A DNA stretch of 51,437 nt from an uncultured Lachnospiraceae bacterium (GCA_944381405.1 CALWLA010000015.1:1-51437); one strand, 5' to 3'; numbered from the stretch's first letter, positions 27,929 through 36,082 are shown. Notes: generated by a model not told the origin, from the sequence alone. Numbers and translations: made by a program.

Positions 27929-27949
27929 ACAAAAGAAATTATCAGAAGG
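27875..27949. repeat. Three 25-bp tandem copies of the queH start region
   Basis: ATGAACAAAAGAAAT occurs at 27875, 27900 and 27925, exactly 25 bases apart. The first two 25-bp units differ at two positions and both end TGGATC; the third runs on into queH. The period is not a multiple of three. Confidence 0.9.
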
Positions 27950-28599
27950 AACTGGAACAGATCATTCTGGAGAAAGAAAAGGCGGGGGAGTGCCCCCGCC
28001 TTCTCATTCATGCCTGCTGCGCTCCCTGCTCCTCCTATGTGATGGAGTATCTGGGACAGCATTTTGATCTGGATTTTTACTACTACAATCCCAATATCGA
28101 CAGCCGGGAGGAATATGACCTCAGGATCCATGAGCTTGTGAGGCTGGCAGGCTCCCTTCCAACAGCCCATCAGGTCCGGGTGATCCCGGCGGAATATGAG
28201 CCGGAACGGTTTTACGAGATCGCAAGGGGACACGAGCAGGACCCGGAACGGGGAGAGCGCTGCCTGCGCTGCTACGAGCTCCGGCTGCGGAAGACGGCGG
28301 AATATATGCAGGCCCAGAGGCGCCTTGGCGTGCCCTATGCTTATTTTACCACCACCCTGACCATCAGTCCCCTGAAGGATGCGGACAGCTTAAACGCCAT
28401 CGGAGAGCGGATCGGTGCGGAATACGGCCTTTCCTTTCTGCCCTCGGATTTTAAAAAGAAGGGCGGGTATCTGCGGAGCACGGAGCTATCCCGGGAATAC
28501 GGGCTTTACCGGCAGGACTACTGCGGCTGCGCCTTTTCCAGAGCGGAAGCCCTGAAACGGCGGAGATTGCAGCAGCAGGCCGGGGGCGTCTGCCCCTGA
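27925..28599 (+). CDS. queH: Epoxyqueuosine reductase QueH
   Basis: The 224-aa protein belongs to the QueH (DUF208) family, which reduces epoxyqueuosine to queuosine in tRNA, the last step of Q modification. Conserved cysteines, probable Fe-S ligands and redox centres, are in HACCAPCSSYV (Cys31, Cys32, Cys35), RCLRCYELRL and QDYCGCAFS. Also typical are TTTLTISPLKDAD and FKKKGGYLRS. Its ATG is the third of three 25-bp repeat copies, and the sequence before it has no usable ribosome binding site, so translation may depend on the overlapping upstream ORF. It is probably cotranscribed with rpoD. No other queuosine gene is in the window. Confidence 0.93.
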   Translation: MNKRNYQKELEQIILEKEKAGECPRLLIHACCAPCSSYVMEYLGQHFDLDFYYYNPNIDSREEYDLRIHELVRLAGSLPTAHQVRVIPAEYEPERFYEIARGHEQDPERGERCLRCYELRLRKTAEYMQAQRRLGVPYAYFTTTLTISPLKDADSLNAIGERIGAEYGLSFLPSDFKKKGGYLRSTELSREYGLYRQDYCGCAFSRAEALKRRRLQQQAGGVCP

Positions 28600-28650
28600 T
28601 GCCCGGCGTCTGCCGGGAGCAGTAACGGATCCGGACCTGGGAAATTGAGA

Positions 28651-28679
28651 TTGACATCCCATCCGGAAGCATGTAAAAT
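28651..28679 (+). promoter_or_regulatory. Promoter of the HPr-like gene
   Basis: Consensus TTGACA, 17 bases, TAAAAT, about 30 bases before the start codon. Confidence 0.8.
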
Positions 28680-28710
28680 TGCAGATAATATTGATGCAGG
28701 AGGCATGGAT

Positions 28711-28983
28711 ATGGTTAGTAAAGAGGTTACGGTTGTAAATCCCACAGGGCTGCATTTAAGACCTGCCGGATATCTCAGCCAGACGGCTCTTCGCTTTAAA
28801 AGCGACATTACCATCGAATATAAGGAAAAGACCATCGTCGCAAAATCCGTTCTGAACGTGATGGCCGCCGGAATCAAGTGCGGCACCAAGGTCAAGGTCA
28901 TCTGCGACGGCCTGGACGAGGACGAGGCCCTGCGGGCGGTCTGCGAGGCCATCAAGAGCGGCCTTGGGGAAACGGATCAATAA
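28711..28983 (+). CDS. HPr family phosphocarrier protein
   Basis: The 90-aa protein has the phosphorylated histidine in NPTGLHLRPAGYLSQ (His15) and the HPr-kinase serine position in AKSVLNVMAAG (Ser46), so it could act in both PTS phosphotransfer and CcpA signalling. LHLRPA replaces the usual LHARPA. AGGAGG is 7 bases before ATG 28711 but only 1 base from the ATG at 28705, which decides the start. It is monocistronic and away from ptsI. It could be the main HPr or a Crh-like paralogue; a conserved histidine argues against Crh. Confidence 0.88.
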   Translation: MVSKEVTVVNPTGLHLRPAGYLSQTALRFKSDITIEYKEKTIVAKSVLNVMAAGIKCGTKVKVICDGLDEDEALRAVCEAIKSGLGETDQ

Positions 28984-28997
28984 GACACCGGAGCTTT

Positions 28998-29031
28998 CTC
29001 TGCCGGAAGGCGTAAAGGCATTCTGGCAGAG
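28998..29031 (+). terminator. Stable hairpin after the HPr-like gene
   Basis: CTCTGCCGGAA pairs with TTCTGGCAGAG (11 bp with one G-T pair). It is followed by A-rich rather than T-rich sequence, so it may protect the mRNA 3' end or terminate weakly. Confidence 0.4.
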
Positions 29032-29057
29032 CAAAAATAAATAAAACAAAATAAGAT

Positions 29058-29152
29058 GCAGAGTAGGAACTTGCATGTCAAGAGACCTGCGGACGGGGAG
29101 TTGCCGCAGGGAGGAAGCTTTCAGAGCGCATGCACCTTCCGCATCCCGCTGC
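29058..29152 (+). ncRNA. THF riboswitch aptamer (class I)
   Basis: The segment has the class I tetrahydrofolate riboswitch layout: closing pairs GCAG/CTGC, a 5' AGAGTAGG, a stem CCTGCGG/CCGCAGG capping a GGGGAGTT internal element, and the conserved 3' strand GCATCCCGCTGC. The order and spacing follow the known folT aptamers. It lies directly upstream of folT, the expected target, and is followed by an intrinsic terminator. Confidence 0.9.
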
Positions 29153-29181
29153 AAGCTGTTAACGGCCCGAAAGACGCTGTT

Positions 29182-29215
29182 ACCTCCTTGTAGTTTCTGC
29201 AAAGGAGGTTTTTTT
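29182..29215 (+). terminator. Riboswitch-controlled terminator containing the folT ribosome binding site
   Basis: ACCTCCTT (29182-29189) pairs with AAGGAGGT (29202-29209), then a run of seven T ending one base before the folT ATG. The 3' arm is the folT Shine-Dalgarno, so the hairpin can both end transcription and mask initiation. Confidence 0.85.
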
Positions 29216-29779
29216 ATGGGAAAAACAAATTTTTACGCTTCTTTGTTCAGGGACTCAAAAAAGGAACTGGGAAAAACCCGCACCCTGATCCTGCTGGCGA
29301 TGTTCATGGCGCTGTCCATCATCATCTCTTCCTTCCGGATCAGGACGCCCTTTTTCTCCGTTTCCATGGGACCCTTAATCAAAATGTATGTGGGCCTTCT
29401 GTTCGGCCCGGTGACCGGCGCTGCCTATGGCGTGACCCTGGATATCCTACAGTTCTTTATTTCCAACACGGGAGACGCCTTTTTTCCGGGCTATACCCTG
29501 ACGGAGACTCTGGGGGTGTTCCTTTACGGCCTGTTTTTCTACAAACGGCCCCTGAGCTTAAGCCGTGTGCTGGTTGCAAAGCTCGTGGTGGTGGTGATCT
29601 GCAACATCCTGCTGGGCACGCTGTGGATCTCCATCATGAGCGGCAAGGCCTTTCTGTTCTATCTTCCGGTACGGGCTGGAAAGAACATGATCCAGTGGGT
29701 GGTGGACAGCCTGGTGTTCTTTGTCATCGCCCGTTCCCTGGAGCGCTCCGGCGTCACCAGGATGATCAGGCGAAGCTGA
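29216..29779 (+). CDS. folT: Folate ECF transporter S component FolT
   Basis: The 187-aa membrane protein has about six helices, with LGKTRTLILLAMFMALSIIISSFRI containing the Ala-rich helix that docks to EcfT, then FFSVSMGPLIKMYVGLLFGPVTGAAYG. FolT binds folates outside the cell and uses a shared EcfA/A'/T motor, not encoded here. The THF riboswitch upstream supports the folate assignment. The start at 29216 is set by AAAGGAGG; the frame is open leftward through the riboswitch, which is not coding. Confidence 0.93.
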   Translation: MGKTNFYASLFRDSKKELGKTRTLILLAMFMALSIIISSFRIRTPFFSVSMGPLIKMYVGLLFGPVTGAAYGVTLDILQFFISNTGDAFFPGYTLTETLGVFLYGLFFYKRPLSLSRVLVAKLVVVVICNILLGTLWISIMSGKAFLFYLPVRAGKNMIQWVVDSLVFFVIARSLERSGVTRMIRRS

Positions 29780-29807
29780 ATTTAAGAAGCTTTTAAGGTT
29801 GTAAAAG

Positions 29808-29836
29808 TTGATTTCAGAAAGGCCAGAGGCTATAAT
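29808..29836 (+). promoter_or_regulatory. Promoter of the Mrp-type ATPase gene
   Basis: TTGATT, 17 bases, consensus TATAAT. Confidence 0.75.
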
Positions 29837-29925
29837 AGAAAAGAGAGTCCCTTCCCGGCAAGAGGGTGGGGGATATGGAAAAGGGCGTCTCCGAAAGGGA
29901 CAGCCGGAACTTGGAGGAATTTGAA

Positions 29926-30792
29926 ATGAGCGAATGCACCCATAATTGCGAAACCTGCGGACATGCCTGCGGCGGTGCCGGCGGTCAGGAGACCTTTGAT
30001 TTTTCCGCAAAGCTGGCGGAGGGCAGCCATGTCAAGCACGTTTACGCAGTCATGTCAGGAAAGGGAGGCGTCGGAAAATCCCTGGTAACGGGACTTCTGG
30101 CCTGCTCCTTCAATCAAAAGGGATACAGGACGGCGATCCTGGATGCGGACATCACCGGCCCCTCCATCCCCAAGGCCTTCGGCATCGACGGCGTGGGCCT
30201 TAACGTGACGGAGGACGGAAACCTGATGGTACCGGCGGAAAGCGAAAAGGGCACCCAGATCGTATCCGCCAACCTGCTTCTGAGAAACGATACGGATCCC
30301 ATCATCTGGAGAGGCGCGCTGATCGCCGGAGCTGTCAAACAGTTCTGGTCCGAGACCTACTGGAAGGATGTGGATTACATGTTCGTGGATATGCCTCCGG
30401 GAACCGGAGACGTGCCCCTGACCGTATTCCAGTCCCTGCCGGTGGACGGCATCATCGTGGTAACGAGCCCTCAGGAGCTGGTGTCCATGATCGTGGCAAA
30501 GGCCGTGAACATGGCAAAAAAGATGAACATCCCCATCATCGGCGTGGTGGAGAACATGTCCTATCTGGAGTGCCCGGACTGCCACAAGAAGATCAGCGTC
30601 TTCGGCGAAAGCCATATCGAGGAAACTGCAAAGGAATACGGACTTTCCGTGCTGGCAAAGCTGCCAATCGATCCGAAGATCGCATCCTTTGTGGACGCAG
30701 GAAAGATCGAGTATCTGGACCTTCCCTACATGGAGAAGACCGTTTCAGACATCATCGCCATCGACAGCGTTCTGGACAAGACCGGGAAATAA
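29926..30792 (+). CDS. Mrp/NBP35-type Fe-S cluster carrier ATPase
   Basis: The 288-aa P-loop ATPase has a deviant Walker A SGKGGVGKS, DADITGPSIPKAFG, VDMPPGTGDVPLTVFQ, and the cluster-binding CPDC (in YLECPDCHKK). The N-terminus is Cys-rich (CTHNCETCGHACGG), which may hold an extra cluster as in NBP35. The family carries 4Fe-4S clusters to apo-proteins. No N-terminal DUF59 domain is present. GGAGG lies 8 bases before ATG 29926. It is monocistronic. Confidence 0.92.
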   Translation: MSECTHNCETCGHACGGAGGQETFDFSAKLAEGSHVKHVYAVMSGKGGVGKSLVTGLLACSFNQKGYRTAILDADITGPSIPKAFGIDGVGLNVTEDGNLMVPAESEKGTQIVSANLLLRNDTDPIIWRGALIAGAVKQFWSETYWKDVDYMFVDMPPGTGDVPLTVFQSLPVDGIIVVTSPQELVSMIVAKAVNMAKKMNIPIIGVVENMSYLECPDCHKKISVFGESHIEETAKEYGLSVLAKLPIDPKIASFVDAGKIEYLDLPYMEKTVSDIIAIDSVLDKTGK

Positions 30793-30817
30793 AACTACTT
30801 TTTTCTGAAAGCTTTGC

Positions 30818-30856
30818 GCTGTCCCGTCCGTATATTTCAAAAAGGGACGGGACAGC
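30818..30856 (+). promoter_or_regulatory. 12-bp hairpin abutting the ribosome binding site of the secreted-protein gene
   Basis: GCTGTCCCGTCC (30818-30829) pairs perfectly with GGACGGGACAGC (30845-30856). The next bases are GGAG, the Shine-Dalgarno of the gene at 30869. No T run follows, so it looks like a 5'-UTR structure or operator rather than a terminator. Confidence 0.5.
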
Positions 30857-30868
30857 GGAGATTTGAAC

Positions 30869-31651
30869 ATGAAAAACTACATTCTGAGAACAGCAGCAGT
30901 CTTATCTCTTGCCATGGGCCTCGCCATTCCAGCCTATGCAGGAGATACTTTTGTATATAGTCCGGAAATCCAGGCCCAGGTGACGGAAAACGCCAGGGAT
31001 TTCCTCGCGGCAAACTGGCGGCAGACCGACGGCGCTTTCCGGTTCGGCGAACCGGCTGGCCCCGGGATCTTCCGGAACGACTGGGCAGGCTACAGCTATA
31101 CGGTTCCGGATATCTGCAGCTACGATTACGGCAAGGAGGCCTATGACCGGGTCTTCTACAGCGAGTCCGACGCCGTTTATGACATGGGGACTGCCACGGA
31201 TCTCATCGTGGTATCCCAGGACACCACCGAGGAAGCCCCGGATCCAGAGGTCCGGGAGGACGATGTGTTCCTGTTCAAGGTGCTGTTTTCCGACATGGGG
31301 GAGCAGGGGCCTGCAAGGGATCCGGAGGAATTTGCCCGGCGTCTCATGCAGCAGGCCTCCGGCAGCAGCCGGATCCCTGCCTATGCGGAAAAGGACAGCG
31401 TCAATATCAGCGGCGAGAGCTTTCTTCACTACAGGATGGACTACGGCGACATCATGCAGCAGATCTACCGGGAGGAGTTCGGAAACGACGGAAAAGAGCA
31501 TCCGGCCTATGAGGAGACCTACCGCTATGCCCTGGATCTATATCTCAGGCAGGTGGACGATAAGCTGGTGACCTTTTATGCCATGACCTCCGGAAAATAT
31601 TACGGAAAGACGGCGGAGCTCCTTGCGCCCCTCAGAATGCTCCGTCAGTAA
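30869..31651 (+). CDS. Secreted protein of unknown function
   Basis: The 260-aa protein has a signal peptide (MKNYILRTAAVLSLAMGLAIPAYAGD, cleavage after AYA) and no other membrane span or sorting signal. The mature part is acidic and mixed alpha/beta, with FLAANWRQTDGAFRFG, DVFLFKVLFSDMG and FYAMTSGKYYG. I do not recognise a domain. GGAG lies 8 bases before ATG 30869. It precedes the ATPase/NEW3/FtsX set by 41 bases and may belong to the same transcript. Confidence 0.75.
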   Translation: MKNYILRTAAVLSLAMGLAIPAYAGDTFVYSPEIQAQVTENARDFLAANWRQTDGAFRFGEPAGPGIFRNDWAGYSYTVPDICSYDYGKEAYDRVFYSESDAVYDMGTATDLIVVSQDTTEEAPDPEVREDDVFLFKVLFSDMGEQGPARDPEEFARRLMQQASGSSRIPAYAEKDSVNISGESFLHYRMDYGDIMQQIYREEFGNDGKEHPAYEETYRYALDLYLRQVDDKLVTFYAMTSGKYYGKTAELLAPLRMLRQ

Positions 31652-31692
31652 AGGAACCACAAGTAAAGGAACCACAGCCTGCGAGGAAACAC

Positions 31693-32532
31693 ATGAAGGG
31701 AAAACGCATCATCGAGGTCCGGGACCTCTATAAAATCTATCAGGTAGGCAGCAACCGGGTCCATGCCTTAAACGGCGTCAGCTTTGATATCTACAAGGGA
31801 GAATTTGTGGCGGTGGTGGGAACCTCCGGCTCCGGAAAATCCACCTTGCTGAACATGCTGGCAGGACTGGAGCCTCCCACCAAGGGAACGATCCAGATCG
31901 CCGGAAAGCGCATCGACAGGATGAACGAGCGCCAGCTGGTGGCCTTTCGCAGGAACAACGTGGGATTTATTTTTCAGAGCTACAACCTGCTGAACACCAT
32001 GAACGGCATCGAAAACGTGGCCATGCCCCTCATGTTCCGGGGCGTTCCAAAGGCCAAACGGGAAAAGCAGGCGGCAAAATACATGAAGCTCATGAACGTT
32101 CTGGATCAGGCAAAGCATATGCCAAACCAGATGTCCGGCGGACAGCAGCAGCGCATCGGCATCGCCCGGGCCATGGTGGTGGAGCCCAAGATCATCTTTG
32201 CGGACGAGCCCACGGGAAATCTGGATTCCCATACCACCATGGATGTGCTGCATCTGATGCAGCGGCTGGTGCGGGAGCAGCAGCAGACCCTGGTGATGGT
32301 GACCCATGACAATACCCTGGCATCCTATGCGGACAAGCAGATCCGCATCGTGGACGGGAAGATCGTTTCCCTGGAGTACGGGGAGCGGGGCCTTGAGATC
32401 GAAGGGGAAGATGCGGAGGCGGAAAAACAGCTGAGCCTCGGAGCGGGGGCGCAGCAGCCGCAGCAGGAGGAAGGGGAGCCGGAGACGGCGTCCCGGGAAA
32501 GGAAGGAGCAAGGAGTTTCGGAAAATGAATGA
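31693..32532 (+). CDS. MacB/LolD-type ABC transporter ATP-binding protein
   Basis: The 279-aa ATPase has Walker A GTSGSGKST, Q-loop FQSYNLLNTM, signature MSGGQQQR, Walker B IIFADEPTGNLDS and H-loop MVTHD, all typical of the MacB/FtsE/LolD group that powers mechanotransmission without moving substrate through the membrane. A 45-residue Gln/Glu-rich tail is extra. GAGGAAAC precedes the ATG. The next gene overlaps its end by 8 bases, and the FtsX-type permease is two genes on. Confidence 0.92.
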   Translation: MKGKRIIEVRDLYKIYQVGSNRVHALNGVSFDIYKGEFVAVVGTSGSGKSTLLNMLAGLEPPTKGTIQIAGKRIDRMNERQLVAFRRNNVGFIFQSYNLLNTMNGIENVAMPLMFRGVPKAKREKQAAKYMKLMNVLDQAKHMPNQMSGGQQQRIGIARAMVVEPKIIFADEPTGNLDSHTTMDVLHLMQRLVREQQQTLVMVTHDNTLASYADKQIRIVDGKIVSLEYGERGLEIEGEDAEAEKQLSLGAGAQQPQQEEGEPETASRERKEQGVSENE

Positions 32533-34642
32533 GAACAGGAAGAACAGACTGATGGAAAGAGCATTCTGGAAGGGCGCTTTGGTCCTGCTGGCCTGCCTGA
32601 GCCTTGTGGGAGGCCTGTTTACCGCGCCTGTCAGGGCCTACGCCTCCTATAACGATACCAACCTGAATACCTTTGCCCACGATATGGCGGATATCCCCGT
32701 GGGCGTGATCGGACAGCAGTTCGACGTGACCTTCCGCTTCGGCTATAATGGAAGCCAGGGCCTTTACAATCCTGCCTCCGAATATGTGGAGGACGTGAAC
32801 GTCAGCCTCTCCAACGACCAGACCTACATGGGCGTCCAGGTAGAGGTGGGTACCAGCAAGAGCGCCTTTATCCAGCGGCTGGAGGAGCTGCTTGGAGACG
32901 ATCTGGACAGCGCCAGGGCAGAGGAATACTACCAGGGCTATCTGGACGGCTACAACGATACCAGCAAAGGCACCATTTTGTATAACTACCCGGTGGATTC
33001 CGGCTCCTATCCCTTTGAGGTCAACGGACAGATCTTCACCCAGAAGGTGCATTTCGATACCCTGAAGCGGGGAGAGTACCAGGAGGTGACCTTCCGGGTG
33101 AACATCCGCAAGGACGCCCATGCGGGCTACTATGCGATCCCCATCGTCTTTAACTACAAGCTTCCCTATGTAGCTTATGTGGGCCAGCGGGGGCCCAACC
33201 AGCATGTGGAATACATCAACGTGTACATCCAGGAAAAGCCGGAGGTGGGGCAGCCCACCATCTCCACCACAGATGATCCCCAGTTTGCGGTAGGAGAGGA
33301 CCAGACCACGCCGGAGGGCACCTATCCCCAGGTGATGAATTATTCCGTCCGGCTGCGGAACCGGAAGCAGAAGGTCTATGATGTCAGGGTCCGGATGGAG
33401 ACTACCCTTGGGGAGGAGAAGGCCATCGTGACCCATCAGGGAATCTCCAGCTCCAATTCCACGGACTTCCCCTTTGAGATCAGCGAGGCGAACTACGATC
33501 AGAGCTTCGAAAGCCTGGAGCCGGAGGAGGTGATCGAGGTCCCCTATTCCATGGCCATCAAACGGGTGACCACCAGCGCCTATTATCCCATCAACTATAC
33601 GGTGAACTACCGGCTGTCCCCCACAGGGGAGCTTTATCAGGAAAAATACACCTATATGGTAAAGATCAACAACCCGGTGATGGACGATCCCAACGCGGAA
33701 AAGGAAAAGGAGAGCAGCACGGAATGGAATGCCAATACGGCGGAAAAGTCAAGGCTCATCGTGGATTCCTACCGGATGGAGCCGGAAAAGGTCTATGCGG
33801 GAGACACCTTTTCCCTGGTGGTGGACCTGAAAAACGCTTCGGAGGGGATTCCTGCCACCAACATCCTGCTGACCTTTGAGTCCGAGACCACCGAGGATAA
33901 GTCCGCCATTTTTTCCACGGACAACGGAGCCAATTCCGTGGTGATCAACTCCCTGCCGGCAGGGGCTACGGAGCAGATCCGGATGGTCTATACCGCAAAA
34001 GCGGGTACCAACCAGGGCTCCTATAAGATCACCATCAAGGAAAAATACGACTCTCCGGAATACAAAAACGCGGAGGAGGAAGTCTCCATCGACGTGCCGG
34101 TATATCAGTATGCAAGGCTTTCCACCTCCTCCTTTGAGGTGATGCCCGCTTCCCTGGAGGTGGGCTCTGAAAGCAACGTCATGTTCGGCATCAACAATAC
34201 AGGCAAGGTGACGCTGTACAACGTTTCCGTGAATTTCCAGGCGGATTCCATCAAGGAAAACAACGCCTATATCGGAAACATCAATCCGGGCAGCAGCGGG
34301 AATGTGGACGTGATGCTGTCGGCCATCGCCCCCACAGCGGACGACGGCACCGTGGTGGCGGAGATCAGCTACGAGGACGAATACGGAACCGTGTCCACGG
34401 TGGAAAAGACCTTTGAACTCTTTGTGACGGAGCCGGCCCCGGACATGGGCATGGAGGAGATGTACGATCCTTCCATGATGGAAGATGGGGGAGAAAACGG
34501 CGGCCTTCTGGAAGGCCTCAGAGCAAATCTGGCCTTTGTTCTGGGAGGGGCGGCGGCAGCCGTCCTGCTGGTGGTCATCGGCATCCGGAAATACAGAAAG
34601 CACAGGCTGGAGAAGGAGTCCAGGACGGAAGATGAAATTTAA
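32525..34642 (+). CDS. Large extracellular NEW3/S-layer-like protein with C-terminal membrane anchor
   Basis: The 705-aa protein has a signal segment (about 12-40, ending APVRAYA), a long extracellular beta-rich region and a C-terminal membrane helix (about 665-690, LAFVLGGAAAAVLLVVIGI) with a basic tail. Late repeats such as YAGDTFSLVVDLKNASEGIPATNILLTF and VGSESNVMFGINNTGKVTLYNVSVNF are like CARDB/NEW3 Ig-type domains (COG1361). AAGGAG precedes the ATG. It overlaps the ATPase gene by 8 bases and the permease gene by 11 bases, so the three proteins are made together and probably form one machine. Confidence 0.85.
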   Translation: MNENRKNRLMERAFWKGALVLLACLSLVGGLFTAPVRAYASYNDTNLNTFAHDMADIPVGVIGQQFDVTFRFGYNGSQGLYNPASEYVEDVNVSLSNDQTYMGVQVEVGTSKSAFIQRLEELLGDDLDSARAEEYYQGYLDGYNDTSKGTILYNYPVDSGSYPFEVNGQIFTQKVHFDTLKRGEYQEVTFRVNIRKDAHAGYYAIPIVFNYKLPYVAYVGQRGPNQHVEYINVYIQEKPEVGQPTISTTDDPQFAVGEDQTTPEGTYPQVMNYSVRLRNRKQKVYDVRVRMETTLGEEKAIVTHQGISSSNSTDFPFEISEANYDQSFESLEPEEVIEVPYSMAIKRVTTSAYYPINYTVNYRLSPTGELYQEKYTYMVKINNPVMDDPNAEKEKESSTEWNANTAEKSRLIVDSYRMEPEKVYAGDTFSLVVDLKNASEGIPATNILLTFESETTEDKSAIFSTDNGANSVVINSLPAGATEQIRMVYTAKAGTNQGSYKITIKEKYDSPEYKNAEEEVSIDVPVYQYARLSTSSFEVMPASLEVGSESNVMFGINNTGKVTLYNVSVNFQADSIKENNAYIGNINPGSSGNVDVMLSAIAPTADDGTVVAEISYEDEYGTVSTVEKTFELFVTEPAPDMGMEEMYDPSMMEDGGENGGLLEGLRANLAFVLGGAAAAVLLVVIGIRKYRKHRLEKESRTEDEI

Positions 34643-36053
34643 GGATCTCTTAGGACTTTCCATAAGCAATCTGAAGCGCCGGAAGCTGAGAACCTTTCTA
34701 ACGGTGCTGGGGGTGATCATCGGCACCGCCTCCATCATCGTCATGGTGAGCCTTGGCATCGGCCAGTCGGAGCTGCAGATGGAGCTGATCTCTGCCTCCA
34801 GCAGTCTTACCACGGTGTCGGTTTACGGCGGAAGCTCCGGCATGTATTATTCCGGCAGCAGCCAGTCCGGCCAGTCGGAGGAACCCCTTTATATCACCGA
34901 CGAGGTGATGGAGCAGTTTGCCTCCCTGCCCCATGTGACAGGGGCAAGCCCCATGCTGAATTACTATGTCATCGCCAAACAGGGCGCTTATGAAAACAAC
35001 TTCAACCTGGTGGGAGTGAGCCATGAATACATGGAAAATATCCCTCTGGGGGAGGGCAGCGTCCCAAAGGCGGGAGATAAGCAGCTCAGCCTGATCTACG
35101 GCAACATGATCCAAAGGGATTTTTCCAACGCAAAGACGGGAGAAGGCTACTGGAGCACCGGGGAGGAACCGGACGTGGACCTCGTGAACCGGCCTGTCTT
35201 TATCATTTTTGACCCGGACCGGTACTATCAAAGCCAGAACCAAAATCAGAGCGCCCAGGATATGACCGGCGCAGAAAGCGGCGAAACGGTCCAGCCGGTG
35301 ACGCCTCCGAAAAAATACATCATTCCTACGGCAGGCATCGTAGAGGGCGGGCCGGAGGACTGGAACCAATATTCCTACAGCGTGTACTGCGATGTGGACG
35401 CCCTGAAAAGCCAGCTGAAGACTGTTTTTCGTAAAGACCCGATCCCCGGTCAGCCTACCAATAAAAAGGGCAAGCCCCTTTCCTATTTCGTTTACGATCA
35501 GGCGGAGGTCTATGTGGACGATATGGACAATGTGAAGGAGGTCCAGGATATGATCACTTCCATGGGCTTTCAGGCCATGTCCAACGTGGAATGGGTGGAA
35601 AGCAGCCAGAAACAGATGCAGGCCCAGCAGGCGGTGCTGGGAGGCATCGGAGCGGTTTCCCTTCTGGTGGCGGCCATCGGCATCGCCAATACCATGATGA
35701 TGTCCATCTACGAGCGCACCAAGGAGATCGGCGTCATGAAGGTGCTGGGCTGCGATATGGACAATATCCGGGATATGTTCCTGCTGGAGTCCGGCTTTAT
35801 CGGCCTTATGGGAGGCGTTCTGGGGGTCCTTTGCAGCTATCTGATCTCCAGGATCATCAACGCCCTGTACCTGCGGCAGCAGATGCAGGAGGCGGCTATG
35901 TACGGCACCGTTATGGGAGATATTTCCAGGATCCCCCTCTGGCTTGTGGGCATCGCCCTGGTGTTCGCGGTGCTGGTGGGGATGCTGGCGGGCTTTTTCC
36001 CGGCCAAGCGGGCCATGAAGCTTTCGGCGCTTTCGGCGATCCGCAATGAATAA
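34632..36053 (+). CDS. FtsX/MacB-type ABC transporter permease
   Basis: The 473-aa protein has an N-terminal helix after a basic lead (KRRKLRTFLTVLGVIIGTASIIVMVSLG), a large extracellular MacB-PCD-like domain (about 45-335) and three C-terminal helices with IANTMMMSIYERTKEIGVMKVLGCD. This is the type VII ABC layout that transmits force rather than forming a pore. The start at 34632 lies inside the last codons of the previous gene; the longer open frame to the left overlaps that gene. Confidence 0.92.
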   Translation: MKFKDLLGLSISNLKRRKLRTFLTVLGVIIGTASIIVMVSLGIGQSELQMELISASSSLTTVSVYGGSSGMYYSGSSQSGQSEEPLYITDEVMEQFASLPHVTGASPMLNYYVIAKQGAYENNFNLVGVSHEYMENIPLGEGSVPKAGDKQLSLIYGNMIQRDFSNAKTGEGYWSTGEEPDVDLVNRPVFIIFDPDRYYQSQNQNQSAQDMTGAESGETVQPVTPPKKYIIPTAGIVEGGPEDWNQYSYSVYCDVDALKSQLKTVFRKDPIPGQPTNKKGKPLSYFVYDQAEVYVDDMDNVKEVQDMITSMGFQAMSNVEWVESSQKQMQAQQAVLGGIGAVSLLVAAIGIANTMMMSIYERTKEIGVMKVLGCDMDNIRDMFLLESGFIGLMGGVLGVLCSYLISRIINALYLRQQMQEAAMYGTVMGDISRIPLWLVGIALVFAVLVGMLAGFFPAKRAMKLSALSAIRNE

Positions 36054-36082
36054 TTGAAAGCCATGGGGCTTTGTGCTATACT
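36054..36082 (+). promoter_or_regulatory. Promoter of galE
   Basis: TTGAAA, 17 bases, TATACT, starting right at the end of the permease gene. Confidence 0.75.

Noticed and set aside
27875-27949. Short regular repeats as a possible CRISPR array
   Set aside because: There are only three units with no unique spacers, they carry start codons, and no cas gene is present.
28602-28617. CCCGGC-GTCT-GCCGGG hairpin as the queH terminator
   Set aside because: The stem is only 6 bp and no T run follows, so termination here is not supported.
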